Below are positions 1-31,575 of a stretch of 64,000 nt of DNA, one piece after another (position 1 is the first letter of the stretch; each line of letters starts with the position of its first letter). The position numbers were made by a program, and so were the translations under genes. The notes under the pieces are model-generated. The model had not been told where the DNA came from. It saw nothing but the letters and a program-made list of their open reading frames with translations, and made no database searches. Origin of the DNA: Syngnathus acus (lineage: Eukaryota > Chordata > Actinopteri > Syngnathiformes > Syngnathidae); the NCBI RefSeq assembly GCF_901709675.1, contig NC_051089.1, positions 10,415,476 through 10,479,475 of the forward strand. The letters are read 5' to 3'.

Positions 1-98
1 AATTCGTAGAGTTGTCTACCAACATGCAATTCATGCAAGGATGAATTTGATGCAATCTTGGGTCAGGCTATCATGTAGGTGGAAAAGCAAATGTGTCA

Positions 99-8976
<8,878 letters not shown>

Positions 8977-9791
8977 TCTGGCCTGGGGATGAGAGGAGCA
9001 GCCGAGCAGCAAACAAGTAGTAGGAGATGATGTGCTCTGTAACTGTGAGGGATGAGAGCAGGAAGCGGTTAGGCAAAGGATGCTGGCAGGAGACAACTGA
9101 GCAGAGAGTCTGATCTGATCCCAAGGGGCACTTTTGTGGACCATATTATTTTACCTCTTATGAGGAATGGGAGGAAGTGGGCTTTCAGCAACTCTAGATT
9201 ACATGCTTAGATGGATAGAGGAGTGTACTTTATTTGGGGTTTGCATTACTCCAATAATATCCAATTCAATGTGAATCAAGATACTTGGTATGCGATAAAA
9301 TTCAATGACGGTTCATTTTAAAAGTGAAGCGATTCGATTCATTTCGATTCAATGCACTCACATCTTTTAAATTTTGTCTTTAAAAATTCCAATTCAATTG
9401 TGTTTCCGTTACACCCCATGCACAATATATCAGAAAAAAAATTCATTGCAATAATAGCCTATGCAATAGACACATTGCAAAGATAAGCAATACGTTTCAT
9501 TTGAATTTGTAAGCTTGTGGCTAACTTCAGATGCAACTTTAAATGTGCATCGCCATTCAATGGGTGAACAATACCTAGGGGCGTAACACTAAATAACTTA
9601 CAGATTTAGTAAAAGTACAAATATAAAAAATTGCAAGTTATCATAATTGATTAGCTAAGAACGAGCCTACTTACTTTATAACACACAAAATGTAGTAATT
9701 TCATTGGATAGTAAAATGTCTTTTTTTAAAGTACATTAATTATTGCAGTATTATTGATATAGGAAAATTCAGCTGACATCATGCAGCCCCA

Positions 9792-9862
9792 ATGTGTGTG
9801 TGCGTGTGTGTGTGCGTGCGTGCGTGCGTGCGTGCATGTGTGCGTGCGTGTGTGTGTGTATC
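9792..9862. repeat. GT/GC-rich microsatellite
   Basis: Alternating purine-pyrimidine tract of GTGT and GCGT units, just upstream of the copine coding region. Such tracts can adopt Z-DNA; whether this one does is untested. Confidence 0.9.
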
Positions 9863-10132
9863 TGAAATCATTTGTATCTCAGGGCACCACCATTTAAATA
9901 GATTATAAGAAAAGTTTTTCCATTCAGAAGTGAGTATTCCCAGATGACTTAAGGTGGGAGAGGGTGAAAAGATGGACACCCAGGACTGACAGAAAAGAGA
10001 TGCTCTCATTCATTCATGCACAATTCAGCAATACATATTTTGGACTGGAGAAGGAAGCCAAGAGAAATCACACAGGCACATGGAGAACGGGTGTGTGCAT
10101 GCGTGCCTGTGTATATGTGTTTGTACTATGTA

Positions 10133-10210
10133 CGTATGTATGTATATATATATATATATATATACGTATATATATGTATATATATATATATATATACATA
10201 TATATGTACG
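10133..10210. repeat. TA microsatellite, self-complementary
   Basis: Nearly continuous TA repeat with ACGT and ATGT interruptions, arranged roughly symmetrically so the whole tract is palindromic and could extrude as a cruciform. Confidence 0.9.
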
Positions 10211-11919
10211 CACACCGTTACTATCTGCTCTCCTTTAATTGTAACACAGCAACAGGTACAGCACTTAAGTAGGCTCAATGGCTGCACAATCATCCACCAC
10301 AAGTACACCTGCATATTTATGCTTGTGCAGCACCAGGGACAGTGCCCGGAACCAAATTGTAACCCAAAAACTACTCAGATGAGCTTGGCGAAATGCACAA
10401 TTAAAATCAACTGAGTCAAACAGAACTTGGTGACTTATGTTCAAAAAACAAACTCAACATTCACCAGTCTGAACAATATAGAGAAGAAAATATTTCTAGT
10501 AAAGATAATGAAAGATGTCTACTTACTGTACTTATTTCTCCAGGAGATCAAAGATGGGGGCTTCTCATTCCCTCAGTGAAACACATTTATGTCACTCTTC
10601 ACTCTTTATTTACTCTTCTGTAGTGCGCCACTTTTTGATGCTCTCCCGTAAAGCGGCAGCTTCATTTGCCTCCCTCATTGGTCGCCACAGTGTGTGGAAA
10701 AAATGGAGAGAAAGAGAGGGACACACACACAGAGTGAGCAAGAGAGGCTGGGCTTGTTCCCTTCCATTCGATGAGTTGGAGTCTAAAAGCAAGCCAGCAT
10801 GCTTGGTAAAACAAATGAGATATGCAAATTGACACTAAATACTAAATTGAAAAGACAGGAGCCATTAATGCTGTGACAAAAAAAACAAAAAAACACCACA
10901 AATAATTTTCCATCTTCCCTTGAGGCAAATCTGTAGGATTGGTTGTTTTTACTCATGTGCCAATCAAACTTGCGTCATATTGCTTTTACACCAATCAAAT
11001 CCAGGCAGATGCCATGTATAATTATGCTGATATAAAATGACGAAATCACGTTGTGCAGACAATTAGTTCGGGGGGGGGGCTTTGAAATGGGGTTACAATG
11101 CAGTTACAATAGATTAGTGTTATTGCAATGCTAGCAAAAACAGAACAATCTGTACACCCATACAGACTCAGCTCTAATGCAAGAGCTGTACCCCAAAATT
11201 TACCTTCATAAATATAAATCATTTTTGTAAAAAAGTTCCATAAAAGCGTTCATATTCATAACGTAATTATTTTATTTACTGTTTTGAGATTCCCCCAGAC
11301 CAACATCACAGCGTTCGTAACGTGACCCATAGTGGGCTGGGCCCCTTCCATCATTTAACAGTTTTAGGTTATGTAACGCAGTCTTGATGTATTATCTGCA
11401 ATACGCCCACAAATGTATTCTTTTCATGAATGTGTTGCGTAATATTTTATAGATTGTATAGGGGGGGGAGAAAGACACCGCTTTTTTGAGATGTTGCCAG
11501 GTGAGGTGGTGCTGTAGGCGACCAAAGACAAATTAAGAGTGGCTTCAAATTGAGACCTAACCACAATATCGAAATGTGTCACTCAAGCCAGCGTGCGGTG
11601 CTGAAGAGAAAGCGGAGGCTTAATTGAAAGCACTTTCAAACAAATCCTATTTTCGGTGGCCTTGCGCTGACAAACATGTTTGTTTTGTTTGATGTTTCTG
11701 CTCCGAAGCGGTCATCTTGAGTGCAGCCGGCAGCGCCATTAGCTTTATTAGCCAATTAGTCAAGTAAAAACATGCTGCTTCAAGAACCCTTTTTATTTTT
11801 AATCCTAAAACTATGCTGTCACTTTGTCTTGAATCACACTTTGGGTTTGTCATGTTTCTTAAAAATCTACAAAGTGCAAATGCTTTGCAGCAAATTATTG
11901 TCATATCGTTTTTTTTTTA

Positions 11920-12065
11920 TGAATGTTGCAGTGGTATAACCCTGTCCACAACGGATATTTGAACATAAACAGTGGGGCAACACATGTAGACAGAAAATAC
12001 AACAATATACAGGTACTATATACTATATATTCTGTATCTTCTGCAAAGAACAACCAATATGACTG
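11920..12065 (+). repeat. Dispersed repeat family B copy
   Basis: Contains GGGGCAACACATGTAGACAG, shared with the copy at 4195-4360 (same strand) and, reverse-complemented, with copies near 3000-3060 and 23935-24110. The family ends are not defined. Confidence 0.55.
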
Positions 12066-13419
12066 AGTGGTTTTGAGCGGCTTATATCTGTATGATACTG
12101 TCCGTGCTCGCCAAGACAAAGTAGGTCTTAAGGCTCAATCATCAGTCTGTCATCTGCTATGTAAACCAAAAGGGACCCCAAAGAAACCCACATGCGCAGA
12201 AGAGACGAGGATACTCACAAGTTACGTAGTGTTTACGTTAGTAAATGTGGTCCAGCGTGTATCGGCTCATCTTTTCATCATCTCATATTTACAGAGGGGC
12301 GATGCAAGAGGAAGTCAAAATATTTGGAGGAAATGAGGTGAGGCTCTTGAGTCTCGACTCTACTAAAGATAATGTCATGTCATTGCTGCAGATAACGAAT
12401 GAACTGTCTATGTGACTGATTTACCACGACGGTTTATGCTTTATGCTTCATGATTCAATTGGGATGAAATTAAAGTCAAATATAAAATGATTGCAGATCC
12501 ATGCTCCCAGGTCGAATTTATAAAAGTGACCTGGGTCGGATTGGAAAAAAAAAATGGAATTGAGTCATTCCAGCTGTCATAAGAAAATCTGTATGACCTC
12601 TAAAATAGATTGAAATTCAAATCAAACTGTGACCTTAACTAGAGGTGGATATGATGTTGAGTATTTATATCCATATAAGGTTCACAATTAGGGTTAGTTA
12701 CGGTTAATGTAAATCTTAATAAGTTAAAACTAGGAAAAATTAAGTAAAATGAAAGATTATCAAGAAAAACAACGAACAAACGTGTCTGAAACAAAAATAT
12801 AAAGGAAACTATTATAACCCTGGAACACACAAACACGCACATGCACACTCACAGCTTCCATCGCTGCCTCCTTGGTGAGTGAAGCGTCTGCTCGGAGGCG
12901 CACACCTGAGCCCCGCAAAAACGAGACCCATCTGAGGCCCTTCACACGATGTTCTCTGCTTTTACCAATGCTCACATTTGCCTCGCTCCCATCCTTTTCG
13001 CAACCTCATGTGTCTAATGTTGCCTTTGAGTGGCAGCTGCCTGCAGTGACACCCACGGCATTAAAGGCTATATATGAACACGGATGTTTGTAACTAATTA
13101 AAAGACAGTTGATGCTAACATTTCACATATTGGATGAAAACAGCGCCGATAAAGGTAAATGAATGGGAATCTATTACTAGGCTTGGGTCTCACCAGAACA
13201 CTATTTGCATCATTTTAATATTTGGCATCATTGTCATCATCACATCATACTCCTGAGCAACAAATCCTGACTTTTGAGACACTCAACAGGGGATCGAATT
13301 GAATACAGCAGGACTTAAGCCGGCTCAATGGCTGCATATGATACAAGGATTTCTGATGTCTACACAGATTGACCATGACTCCACATTTATTGCAAACAGA
13401 TGAGCCCCAGCTCTCAGAC

Positions 13420-13450
13420 TCACACACACACAACACACACACACACACAT
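13420..13450. repeat. CA microsatellite
   Basis: Run of CA dinucleotides with one interruption (ACAACAC), in intergenic sequence. Confidence 0.9.
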
Positions 13451-14279
13451 TACGCACGCATGCATGAGCAAAGGTCCTGCCAGCAGAAGATAATCCTGAT
13501 TGAACATGAGGGACAACTATCTTTAATTTAACATCCTTTGATAGAGCTCAACATCAACACAAGATGAGATGACAAAGCGCAGTTTTAAACTAATTAAAAC
13601 ACAGGAAAAAAATGGCAAGGAGAAAATGCACATAAAATACACATTGTGCATATAGTTTTGAGAGGCGGGGCTCAGTGGGCAGTCATGAAACAGTGCGTGA
13701 ATGGCCAGGCGTATGCCGTGGCTAACAGCAGATTCAACTCAGCAATCAACAGGTGGCTGAAAACCTTCTTGGTGACAGTGGCTGTCATTCCCCACGAGGG
13801 GAATTCTGTACTATTATGTAGTACATATGCATCTTGGAAAAATAATAAAATAAAGCAATACATAAACACTAGCTACTATCAAGGTTTTCCAGTCTAACAT
13901 TCAAAGCATTAAGAATGAGGGGGAAAATAAAATATATATGACTAGACCTGAGATTGTAACAAATACTGTGTAAAATTTCCTCATCTACCTTTTAGTTTTT
14001 TCTTGGCTGCAGTTTGCTGGCACTTCCAATTCCTTCTTTACAAGTTCCAAGGACAAGTCCCGCAGGATGGAACAGAGTGACTCTTCCGCCATCTACTGAC
14101 AGCAAACCACTGTTGCAATGAAAGCGCAGTTTTCCTAGGCTTTAAAATCGACTTTTGTCATTTCATCCATTTATCTTTTGAATGTTTATCCTCACGAGGG
14201 TCATAGCACAATACTGTACGTTGTTGTCCAGAGCTTAGAAAACATCTGGTATCAGTTAAGACTTCAATGACGACAGTAT

Positions 14280-16978
<2,699 letters not shown>

Positions 16979-17030
16979 AAGAAGTATGCTGGTGGATTGT
17001 GGGATACGCAAGAAACAGCCAATCACCGAG

Positions 17031-18560
17031 CAGTACTGTGTTCAAAGAGTGTATACTGCGTCTAGATGTTCATCTCTACGTTTGTTTGGCTACGTGTACA
17101 TACGTATTTGTAATCAAAATACACATATAATTCAAATTTTAATATTAAGAATTATAAAAAGATTATGATGACTTGTTTGAGTTACTGTGTAATGTTTTTT
17201 TTAATAGAATGTCACCGAAGTTATAACGAACGGATAGAAATGCTGAGGAATCGCAAAACCGACTTTTAAAAAAAAAAAAATAATTCAGGAGTATTTATTT
17301 AATTACAAATTGTAAATGACACAAGAAATTTAACGGGGGGAAACACACACTTAAAAAATAAACACGATAAACACGAATGGATTTTTAAAAAATGCCAGGG
17401 GTCCTGAATAAAATTCAAGAAACATTGAAGACATAAAAATTGGAACAGAAATTCTTTTTTTTTTTTCAACCAGATAAAGAACAGACATAAAAGGCCAGAG
17501 GTCCTGCACTGACCTTTTCTCAGTAAATGAGAACTTATGTTCTTCACATGTAGAGACAAAATGAAAGGCAAAATTAGCCCCTGCCCCCCAAAATAAGATG
17601 TGGTTCTCACTACTCATTAAATACATTATCCATATATTTAATTTTGATTTTGCTGGGTGCTATTTATTTTCCAAAAGTTACTGTTTTCATAATTTATCCA
17701 AATCAATTGGAGAAGACTGAACAAACATCTCTTTGACAGTGTCAATCAAAAGTAAGCATTATATTTTCCTCTTTTTGAAGGCAGAATTTGTATCAGGTCT
17801 TGTCCCGGATCACTTCACCGCTTTTCTTGAAACACAATTGTGGCCTCAAAAGCCAACATCAACGGATTATTGTTAGTAAAACTAAACAACCCTTTCTGAT
17901 AAAGCTTCGCTCTTCCCATTGAGCCCCAGAATGTGCGTTAACTCCTGTTTGTCATATCATTCATTCCGTGATTTTAAAAGCACTTCCTCATTAATCATTA
18001 ATTAAGTGGCCTCTGCTCTCTCTTCCTATCTGCACCTGAGAGGGCAAAGGTCAATGTGCATGGACTTCAGCAACAAGCACCCAAGTCAGGTACACACACC
18101 AACACCCTCATCAGCAAAAACAATATGTGTGACCTGTTTGTTTGTTTGTTTGTTTGTTTGTTTTTAACCATCTTTGCTTTTGAACCGGCTGCAGTATGAC
18201 AATTGCTCCATTGTTTGAGTATGTTGAAAATAAACTTGAAGACTTTCAGTGAGGTACGTGTTTCTTCTCAAAGGAGAATGAAAAGTTTTATTTCATGAAG
18301 GCGATGGCACTTATAACCACTGTCCAGTTTTCCATCTCATTTGTGCACATTTCAAATCAAGAGCACCAGAAACTAGACCCAACATTCCTAAGAGCCCTTA
18401 TGTGGTTTTACCAACTCAATGAATCTGTATCTTCAAAACAGAAGCTATTTACACACAAAAATGATTCCGATGCACTAATTCAGTTGGACAATAAATAGCA
18501 CAGAAGATGAGGGCTGTTGCCAGAGGTTACTGAAGTACAAAAGTAAGCCAAGTTGAATGA
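17031..18560. other. Intergenic region between GCSH and RPL13
   Basis: About 1.5 kb of AT-rich sequence downstream of GCSH and upstream of RPL13. It holds a TTTG microsatellite at 18135-18165 and a second minus-strand AATAAA (18287-18292) that could serve a longer GCSH transcript. No gene is seen. Confidence 0.6.
18135..18165. repeat. TTTG microsatellite
   Basis: About seven uninterrupted TTTG (GTTT) units between GCSH and RPL13. Confidence 0.9.
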
Positions 18561-18566
18561 TTTATT
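18561..18566 (-). terminator. Polyadenylation signal overlapping the GCSH stop codon
   Basis: The GCSH stop TAA (18565-18567) is embedded in GAATAATAAATC, so an AATAAA hexamer (18561-18566) shares two bases with the stop. If used, the 3' UTR would be only about 20 bases. A second AATAAA at 18287-18292 is the likelier main signal. Confidence 0.5.
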
Positions 18567-21500
18567 ATTCCAGTGATTTGATAAAATTATCATACGCAGC
18601 TTGATCCATGAGGCCTTGCAGCTCAGCCGGCCTGTCGATGGTCATCTTGATGAGCCAACCTGAAAGCGGAGAAATTTGACAGTGGAGCACATGTCATATG
18701 CCGCGCATTTTCTTAGCGAGATGCTCACCGTCTGTATAGCAGGCTTTATTCACCAGTCCGGGATTGTCGGTCAGCTGGGTGTTGATTTCCTTCACTTCGC
18801 CCGTCAACGGTGAGTAAAGCTCGCTGGCAGCCTTCACGCTTTCCAAGGCACCAAACTCCTCTGCAACACAAACATGGAGGCAACGTCACACATGCCTTTT
18901 CTCACGGGAAGCTTTTGCAGATATGCAGAGCGTGGGCTGGTCATACCCATTTGTTCAAGGCTTTGGCCCACTTCGGGAAGTCCACAGTATACCACATCGC
19001 CTAAAGCTTCCTTAAAAAAAAAAATAAAATAAAAAAAGACGATACAGTACATACGATGATCCATTCTGTGGCATAACATTTTTACACTCCTCTCAAATCC
19101 TCTATTCACATTGAAATGAATTGAAATGCCATTAATCCTTTCCAGCTTTCTCTTGAAAACAACAATTGTACAAGAATAAGAAAAAATAGCACTCCACATT
19201 GTTGTACTTTATAAAAGCACAAAATAATAACATAAATAAAGAGAATGAAAAGGAAACACTTTCATACTTTCGTCAATTTAACTGCTCTTTCTGGTGTGCC
19301 CACCTTGACCACCTGGGGGCGATATACAACTGATGCCTGTTGCTGTTCTTTAGAGTTAACTCATTAGTGCAGCATTAATATTAGTTGCTCTTCGATGAAC
19401 ATAATGCATAAATGCGAGTAATAGGCCCCGACCGATTTGGTTGTATTGTATTTTTGTTTTTGACTGATGTCGATTGAAATATACGGCAAACTTAGATAAC
19501 CGATTCATTTGCTGATTTAAAAAAATATATAATGACTAACAATGTCTTTTTGGTCCTTCAGCGCTTACAACAAGTAAAATGGGACGGTTTTTAATTTGCA
19601 TTTCTTTAACCCCACAACATTGGCAGGGTTAAGATAACTAATTGATGTCATCTGACAAAACATTCTAAATCCAACATCGCCAACACATGACAATAATAAA
19701 TCCAATTAAGCACGTGAAGTGTACGATTCCGACTAACCCGCGATGAATGACTGCACTTGGCCTCGAGTGTGGATACCTTAAAAAGATGTCATGTTCACCG
19801 TGGTTCCTTCAAAAATCAAACTTTAAGCAACTGCTCAGAGCACTTATGTGCAGCCCTTTCACTCTGCCATTATCTCTCTGATAATACCAATAATTATGAC
19901 TATTTTCAGCATAATTTCTCTTTTCTGATCAATGTTGGCAAAGACACAATTAACAGATGTCTCTCAAAGATTGTCCTGGGTGTATTAAAGGGGAGATAAA
20001 TGTAAAAAGAATATGTTGTTTGTTCCCCCACTAGTCTAATCGTGGTATTCTGAATCATATTAAGAAACTTCAATAAAATAAACATTCTTGATTGTTAAAT
20101 TATAATAAAGATAAACCACCGAGTGTGACTATGCGCGTCAACCACCAATGAAGATTACATTTTTAAATAAAGTTGTGTTGTATTATGTCGCAATCAACCC
20201 TCTTCACCAATACCGCCACCTACACAGATGGAGTGAAACTGCAACCCAACACTGTACACTTATAACTTTGAACAGGTCTAACTAACTATTGCAGATATTT
20301 AACAACTTTTTTTTTTCCCACGCAGCTTTAAAACATTTGTAAAGAAAGATTTTTTCTAAATATCTACATACAAGCCTTTGTACAGTGTCCTTTGAGAGCA
20401 TGTGATTGTAGCATAGCTTTTCAGTGTCAGGTCTGCGGCAATAATCATTTAAAAGGAAAAAGTTGCTGCAGGTGAGGACAAAGTACAAAGTATGGTAAAC
20501 TACCCTTTGCAGCTTCTGAACCCACCACGCACCAATGAGCATCCCATCTGCCTACCAAATGTGTCATAACCTATCAGTAATAAATGATTAGCAAACAAAG
20601 ACAAAGGCTTACCTGAGCGTAATTGCTGATACCGACGGTGCCAATGTCACCTTCTACTCGCACCCACTCATGCTTATCTGTGAACTTTAAAGCTGCACAG
20701 AGAACAAAGCAAGAACAAAGCTCAACGGGTAAATTATTTAGTTCAAGTCATCGATTGCACAATTGAGAATCTGACAGAACTATTGCACAAATTAGGACTT
20801 ATTCAAATTTGGGTCAACCTTTAGTAATCGACAACATTTTTAAAAATACTTAAAAACTTCACCTAATTTAACAAATTTCCATATTATTCAATCCGACTTT
20901 AAGCTGACTTTTTTTTTTTTAATAATACAGCTGTTTGTCAACTATGTGCCCTATTACTAACTGAACATTAACGGTTCATTAGAACGTGAACAAGACTGGT
21001 AACCAGCCGTTTCTCTCATCATCTAGTTTAGTGCTGAAGTCTGATTTCTTGTGCAATAAAACTTTCTATGTGCGTTCAAGACATTTCCGGAGAGCCCGTC
21101 TCCAAAAAAACAACATTTGGTTGTCTGTTTTTCTGGAAATCGGCTGTTCTTGTCACCCATCTCTCTTTTCACAGCAATTTTTGAAAAGACATGAATGGGA
21201 CTGCGTGACAAGATATCTTTAGAATTAAGTTTTACCGAAAGGTAAACTGGGCGAGAGTGTCTTTTGGTTTCCACAGTGCAGCTAAGGCACATTAAATTTT
21301 TCTGAATTGTTCCGAATTTTCTTTGATTTATTGATGGTATATTGCTGTAGAATCTGTCAATACCTTTTTTACGTCAATGTATGTACGTACCTTCGAAATA
21401 AAAAAAACCCTTTTCACCCGACCCCAATCAGGATAATTACATAGGTTGCCCGATTTCATGTGATCAAATTTAAACAACTCTTGTTTCAGCATGTTCCAGT

Positions 21501-22430
21501 AAATTGTAATGTGTTTAAAGGATGTAGGCTGAGTAAACCTATTTTAAAACTTTTTCATACTCTATATATTGGAGACCTGTCATCCAATATATATATATTT
21601 TAAAAATATATATATAGATGATTGACCCGCCCCAATGAGAAAAAGGGGTTTACTGTCCTCTGGTAAAATACATACAAGAACCTTCAGTTCCAGCATGATA
21701 CAGGGACGCTGCTGAAACACGTTTCTGGGTGTTTTAAATCATGTTATGAAGATTAGGGCAGGTGAAAAGGCGCACCCCCAGGTTGGGTAAAATCTAAATC
21801 ATTGCAGTACGTTTACAATGAATTAGAACAGTCCTAGTGTTTCATTTCCCAGTGCTGGCACCATTTCAGCATGCAAATACAGGCTTAAACCAGATTGTAA
21901 TATGTTGATGCATGGCTGGGAGAGCACAGTCAGGGATGCTGTCTCCAAGTGAGAAGGCCTGGAGTGGATACATGGCTTTTACGCGGAATTCTTGGACATA
22001 TTGTAAAAAACCTATATTGTCTTGGGTGCTAACGTTACAGTCATTTACTTACGTTACAACATGTTGCACAAGCAGACGCATTTGTTGGAATTAACAGCTC
22101 ACTTGATTGAAAGCATAGAAACGTCAACCTGGAAACGAACTCAAGCTTAGTTGAGTGTTGGGCAAAGGCGTAGCTAACTGGCTGCAGCTAATCTTCAACA
22201 CGAGTTAAAAGTTTGTGTGTGACCAGCCAGTCGAACGTGACGTCCACTTCCGTTTGGAATTTTGAATCCCAATTCCTAAGTGCTTTACCTTCGGCGCGGG
22301 CAGCCGTGGTGCTCAGTGTCCTCGCCGCCCACAGCAGCCGGGTCGCCGGCAGAGCCGCAGCGGGCGACAGCTGGGGAACTCCGAAGGGCAAGTTTGCAGA
22401 GAAGCACCGCAGCACTGCTCTCATCGCCAT
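18565..22430 (-). CDS. GCSH: Glycine cleavage system H protein, mitochondrial
   Basis: Lipoyl-carrying shuttle protein of the mitochondrial glycine cleavage complex, which passes the aminomethyl group between the P, T and L proteins. Exons (minus strand): 22289-22430, 20613-20692, 18947-19010, 18729-18860 and 18565-18659, 513 bases with stop, 170 residues; human is 173. Exon 1 starts [10 protein letters not shown] and is rich in Arg and Ala with few acidic residues, as expected of a mitochondrial presequence. The mature part starts near [20 protein letters not shown], followed by [20 protein letters not shown]. The lipoyl-lysine is the K in [15 protein letters not shown] (exon 18729-18860). 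The protein ends [12 protein letters not shown]1 lies about 1 kb upstream on the same strand. Confidence 0.96.
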
Positions 22431-22436
22431 CTTCAC

Positions 22437-23432
22437 TCCGTATGCGTGCGCTTAGGTGCCCGCGCACATACACTTGACCTCGGGAGCGCGCATCATCAAG
22501 TGGGGAGGGCACGGGCTCTCGTGTTTGCTGACATCTAGCGGTCAAATTGCAGATTACGATCACACCGAATCCTCCAGTTAAAAAAAATGTATTTTACTGT
22601 AAGTAGCCCACACCAATTTATATATTCTGATTTAATAAATGTCTTCAAGTATATTTTAGGTTCACCCATATGCATTTCTGTCAGATCAGTGTGTGTGCAG
22701 GTTGGTGGTGGCATGGTAAAAGGGTGTGAGGGACCGCACAGGGCAACAATCGAGCCAGAATAACCATTGTGTTCTTGTCACAAGAATCTAAACTGCAGAA
22801 TTCACCTTTGTCTTAAGATACTATGTTAGAATCAACCCACTAATGGATTATGAACTAATAACATCTCACAAATTGTTTACAACATGACTTTGAAAAAGAA
22901 AATTAAGAGACAAAAAGAGATTCAAAGTGCTTTACTCAGATGGACTAGAGGATTGACTTTTGAATTCGGTAAATGACAAGTCATAATTAGACATGACAGA
23001 AGAGATGGCAGTATTGTGACAACAACTGGTGCTTCAGTTGAATTGGGATGTACGTCAAGTCCAGACATCAAACACAGACAAGAAGCCAAACTGACTACTT
23101 AAAACTCTTGCGAGTGTTCTGAAACATTACATTTTGGTCTGTAAAAAAGCAATTAATAGGATATGAGTTGCTGCTTAACCAATTAGTGTCTGGTTGATAA
23201 TGAAGATTAAGAGGTACACTTGTTGACAAACAAGTAGGACCCAACAAATTTCCTGACAGAAAGTGTAGAAAATATCAAAATGAAACAATTTGTTATGACA
23301 TTGAGCCGAGCAAAATGCCGACAATTCGCATCAACAATTGATCACCCAAGCCTTTGATATCATTAAAAAATAAACCTGGCAGACCTTACACTGACAAAGG
23401 CTTCCCTAGCCTCCATCAAGGAGGTCTGTACG
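22437..23432. other. Spacer between KARS1 stop and GCSH start
   Basis: About 1 kb holding the KARS1 3' UTR and the GCSH promoter. The stretch 22290-22510 is CG-rich relative to its surroundings, consistent with a promoter island at GCSH exon 1. The only poly(A)-like hexamer I could see for KARS1 is a variant ATTAAA at 22631-22636. Confidence 0.5.
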
Positions 23433-30148
<6,716 letters not shown>

Positions 30149-31384
30149 GATGGTCTTGATGTTACACGTCGAGGATCTGCGCTTGCGCACAAGGCTAAAG
30201 CTGTCGAATCGGGTACGTTCAGTGACTGTCGGAATTTTCATACAAGCGGAAGCGGTCATTCGCGTCTCAATGAAATGAATAAGAACATTAGGCATAATGG
30301 TTAATTGATATGTTTCTGTATTATCATTTCATAAATATGATGGATGGATATTTGAATAAAAGAAAACTGCATTACGGTTGATTAATATTACAAACGTTTC
30401 ATCATTGCTTTGAATATACATTTGAATAAAAGGGAAACGATTAATGAGCCACTGGAGTCTTATCCAAATCCCTCGTTATCATTAATACGTAAATTAATTA
30501 AATTCTCAAAAATGTAGAATAATTAAACTCTTAGGTCTTATTAGTAGTGACCAAATATTTGGTATAGTGTATGATATTGACTTTGACTGAAATCCACACA
30601 AAATAATTTATAGTTTTCAATAAAAATGTGTGAAACAAAAATCTAATTAGAATTATCACAATCAACGTATTTCTCTTGTATATGTTTAATATAGATAGCA
30701 GCAGGTTTACAGAAAAATGAATCCCAACAAAGGCTGAACATGTTTTTTAAGTCAATATTTATATGACGGTTGTTCACATGGTTGACACCTAAAAGAAATT
30801 TTCACTTTATATATGCTGGATTATAAAACATGAACTGTAGGTGAGTGTCAATTGTGCTGGGAGAATTTTAAGGCGAAACTGTCAGACACACAACAAATTA
30901 TTCAGAAGCACTTTTCCCACTATGATTAACAATGAAATGTGATTATCAGACCCCCCCCAAAATTTAAAATGAAATGTGCTGATTTTTCCTGGTCCTGGTA
31001 CCTCAACGACACAAAGGCATCAAACACATTAGGCAATCAAGCAAAGCATCAGAGACAAAGCCCAACAAGCTTAAATAATGGGTCGTAGTTAAAAACTGAG
31101 CGGATGCATAGAAAAATATATATTCAAAAACGTAACGGATCTACATTTACAGTTTCGCTGCATAGCAGTTTCAGAAATCATGTGCATCCACGTCCACATA
31201 AATGCATTGGATACTTCAGTACAAATGGGTGCAATGCATGACAGACATTTCAGAACAAAATTCATCTATCACATCCCTGCTCTAGAGCATTATTAACACA
31301 TTTAAAGTGTCTTGACTTGGAAAGCAAGCTGGGTGTTATAGGAGCAAAATACAGTCTATGACAGGCACATTTATTTACAGTACG

Positions 31385-31575
31385 GTATCTAGCAGTGGTG
31401 CCTTGCGATGAGTTCAATCGGTTCCGTGACCATGCTCGTAACATAAAACACTCAAATCTCAAGTCTTGCCGTTTCATTTGTGAAAAATTATTCACTACTT
31501 GCCCATGTGCTGCTTATTGTGACACGAGTTGAGTTAACTGCCACCATATTGTATTGCAAGGCACCACTGCATTTG
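31385..31575 (+). repeat. Dispersed repeat family A copy
   Basis: Contains GGTGCCTTGCGATGAG, GACCATGCTCGTAACAT and, further on, CAAGGCACCACTGC. Related sequence occurs at 39265-39560, 40965-41060, 41340-41420 and 48940-49090, with shorter relics elsewhere. Confidence 0.6.

Larger units (their letters stand above)
8977..14279. other. Intergenic region between RPL13 and the copine
   Basis: About 5.3 kb separates the copine start codon from the RPL13 3' end. It must contain the copine promoter and possibly a 5' untranslated exon. It includes a GT-rich microsatellite (9792-9862), a TA microsatellite (10133-10210), a dispersed repeat (about 11920-12065) and a CA microsatellite (13420-13450). Minus-strand CCAAT-like sequence near 10675 makes 10550-10800 a possible promoter, but this is weak. 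I see no other gene. Confidence 0.5.

Noticed and set aside
10550-10800. Copine promoter or 5' untranslated exon
   Set aside because: A CCAAT-like site and moderate GC content are present, but no donor that clearly joins the exon at 8976 was identified.
12840-13030. Small GC-richer island with open frames on both strands
   Set aside because: Codon usage and translation match nothing I recognise and no splice signals frame it.
22431-22436. A GCSH start two codons further upstream
   Set aside because: The codon at 22434-22436 is GTG; the first ATG is at 22428-22430 and was used.
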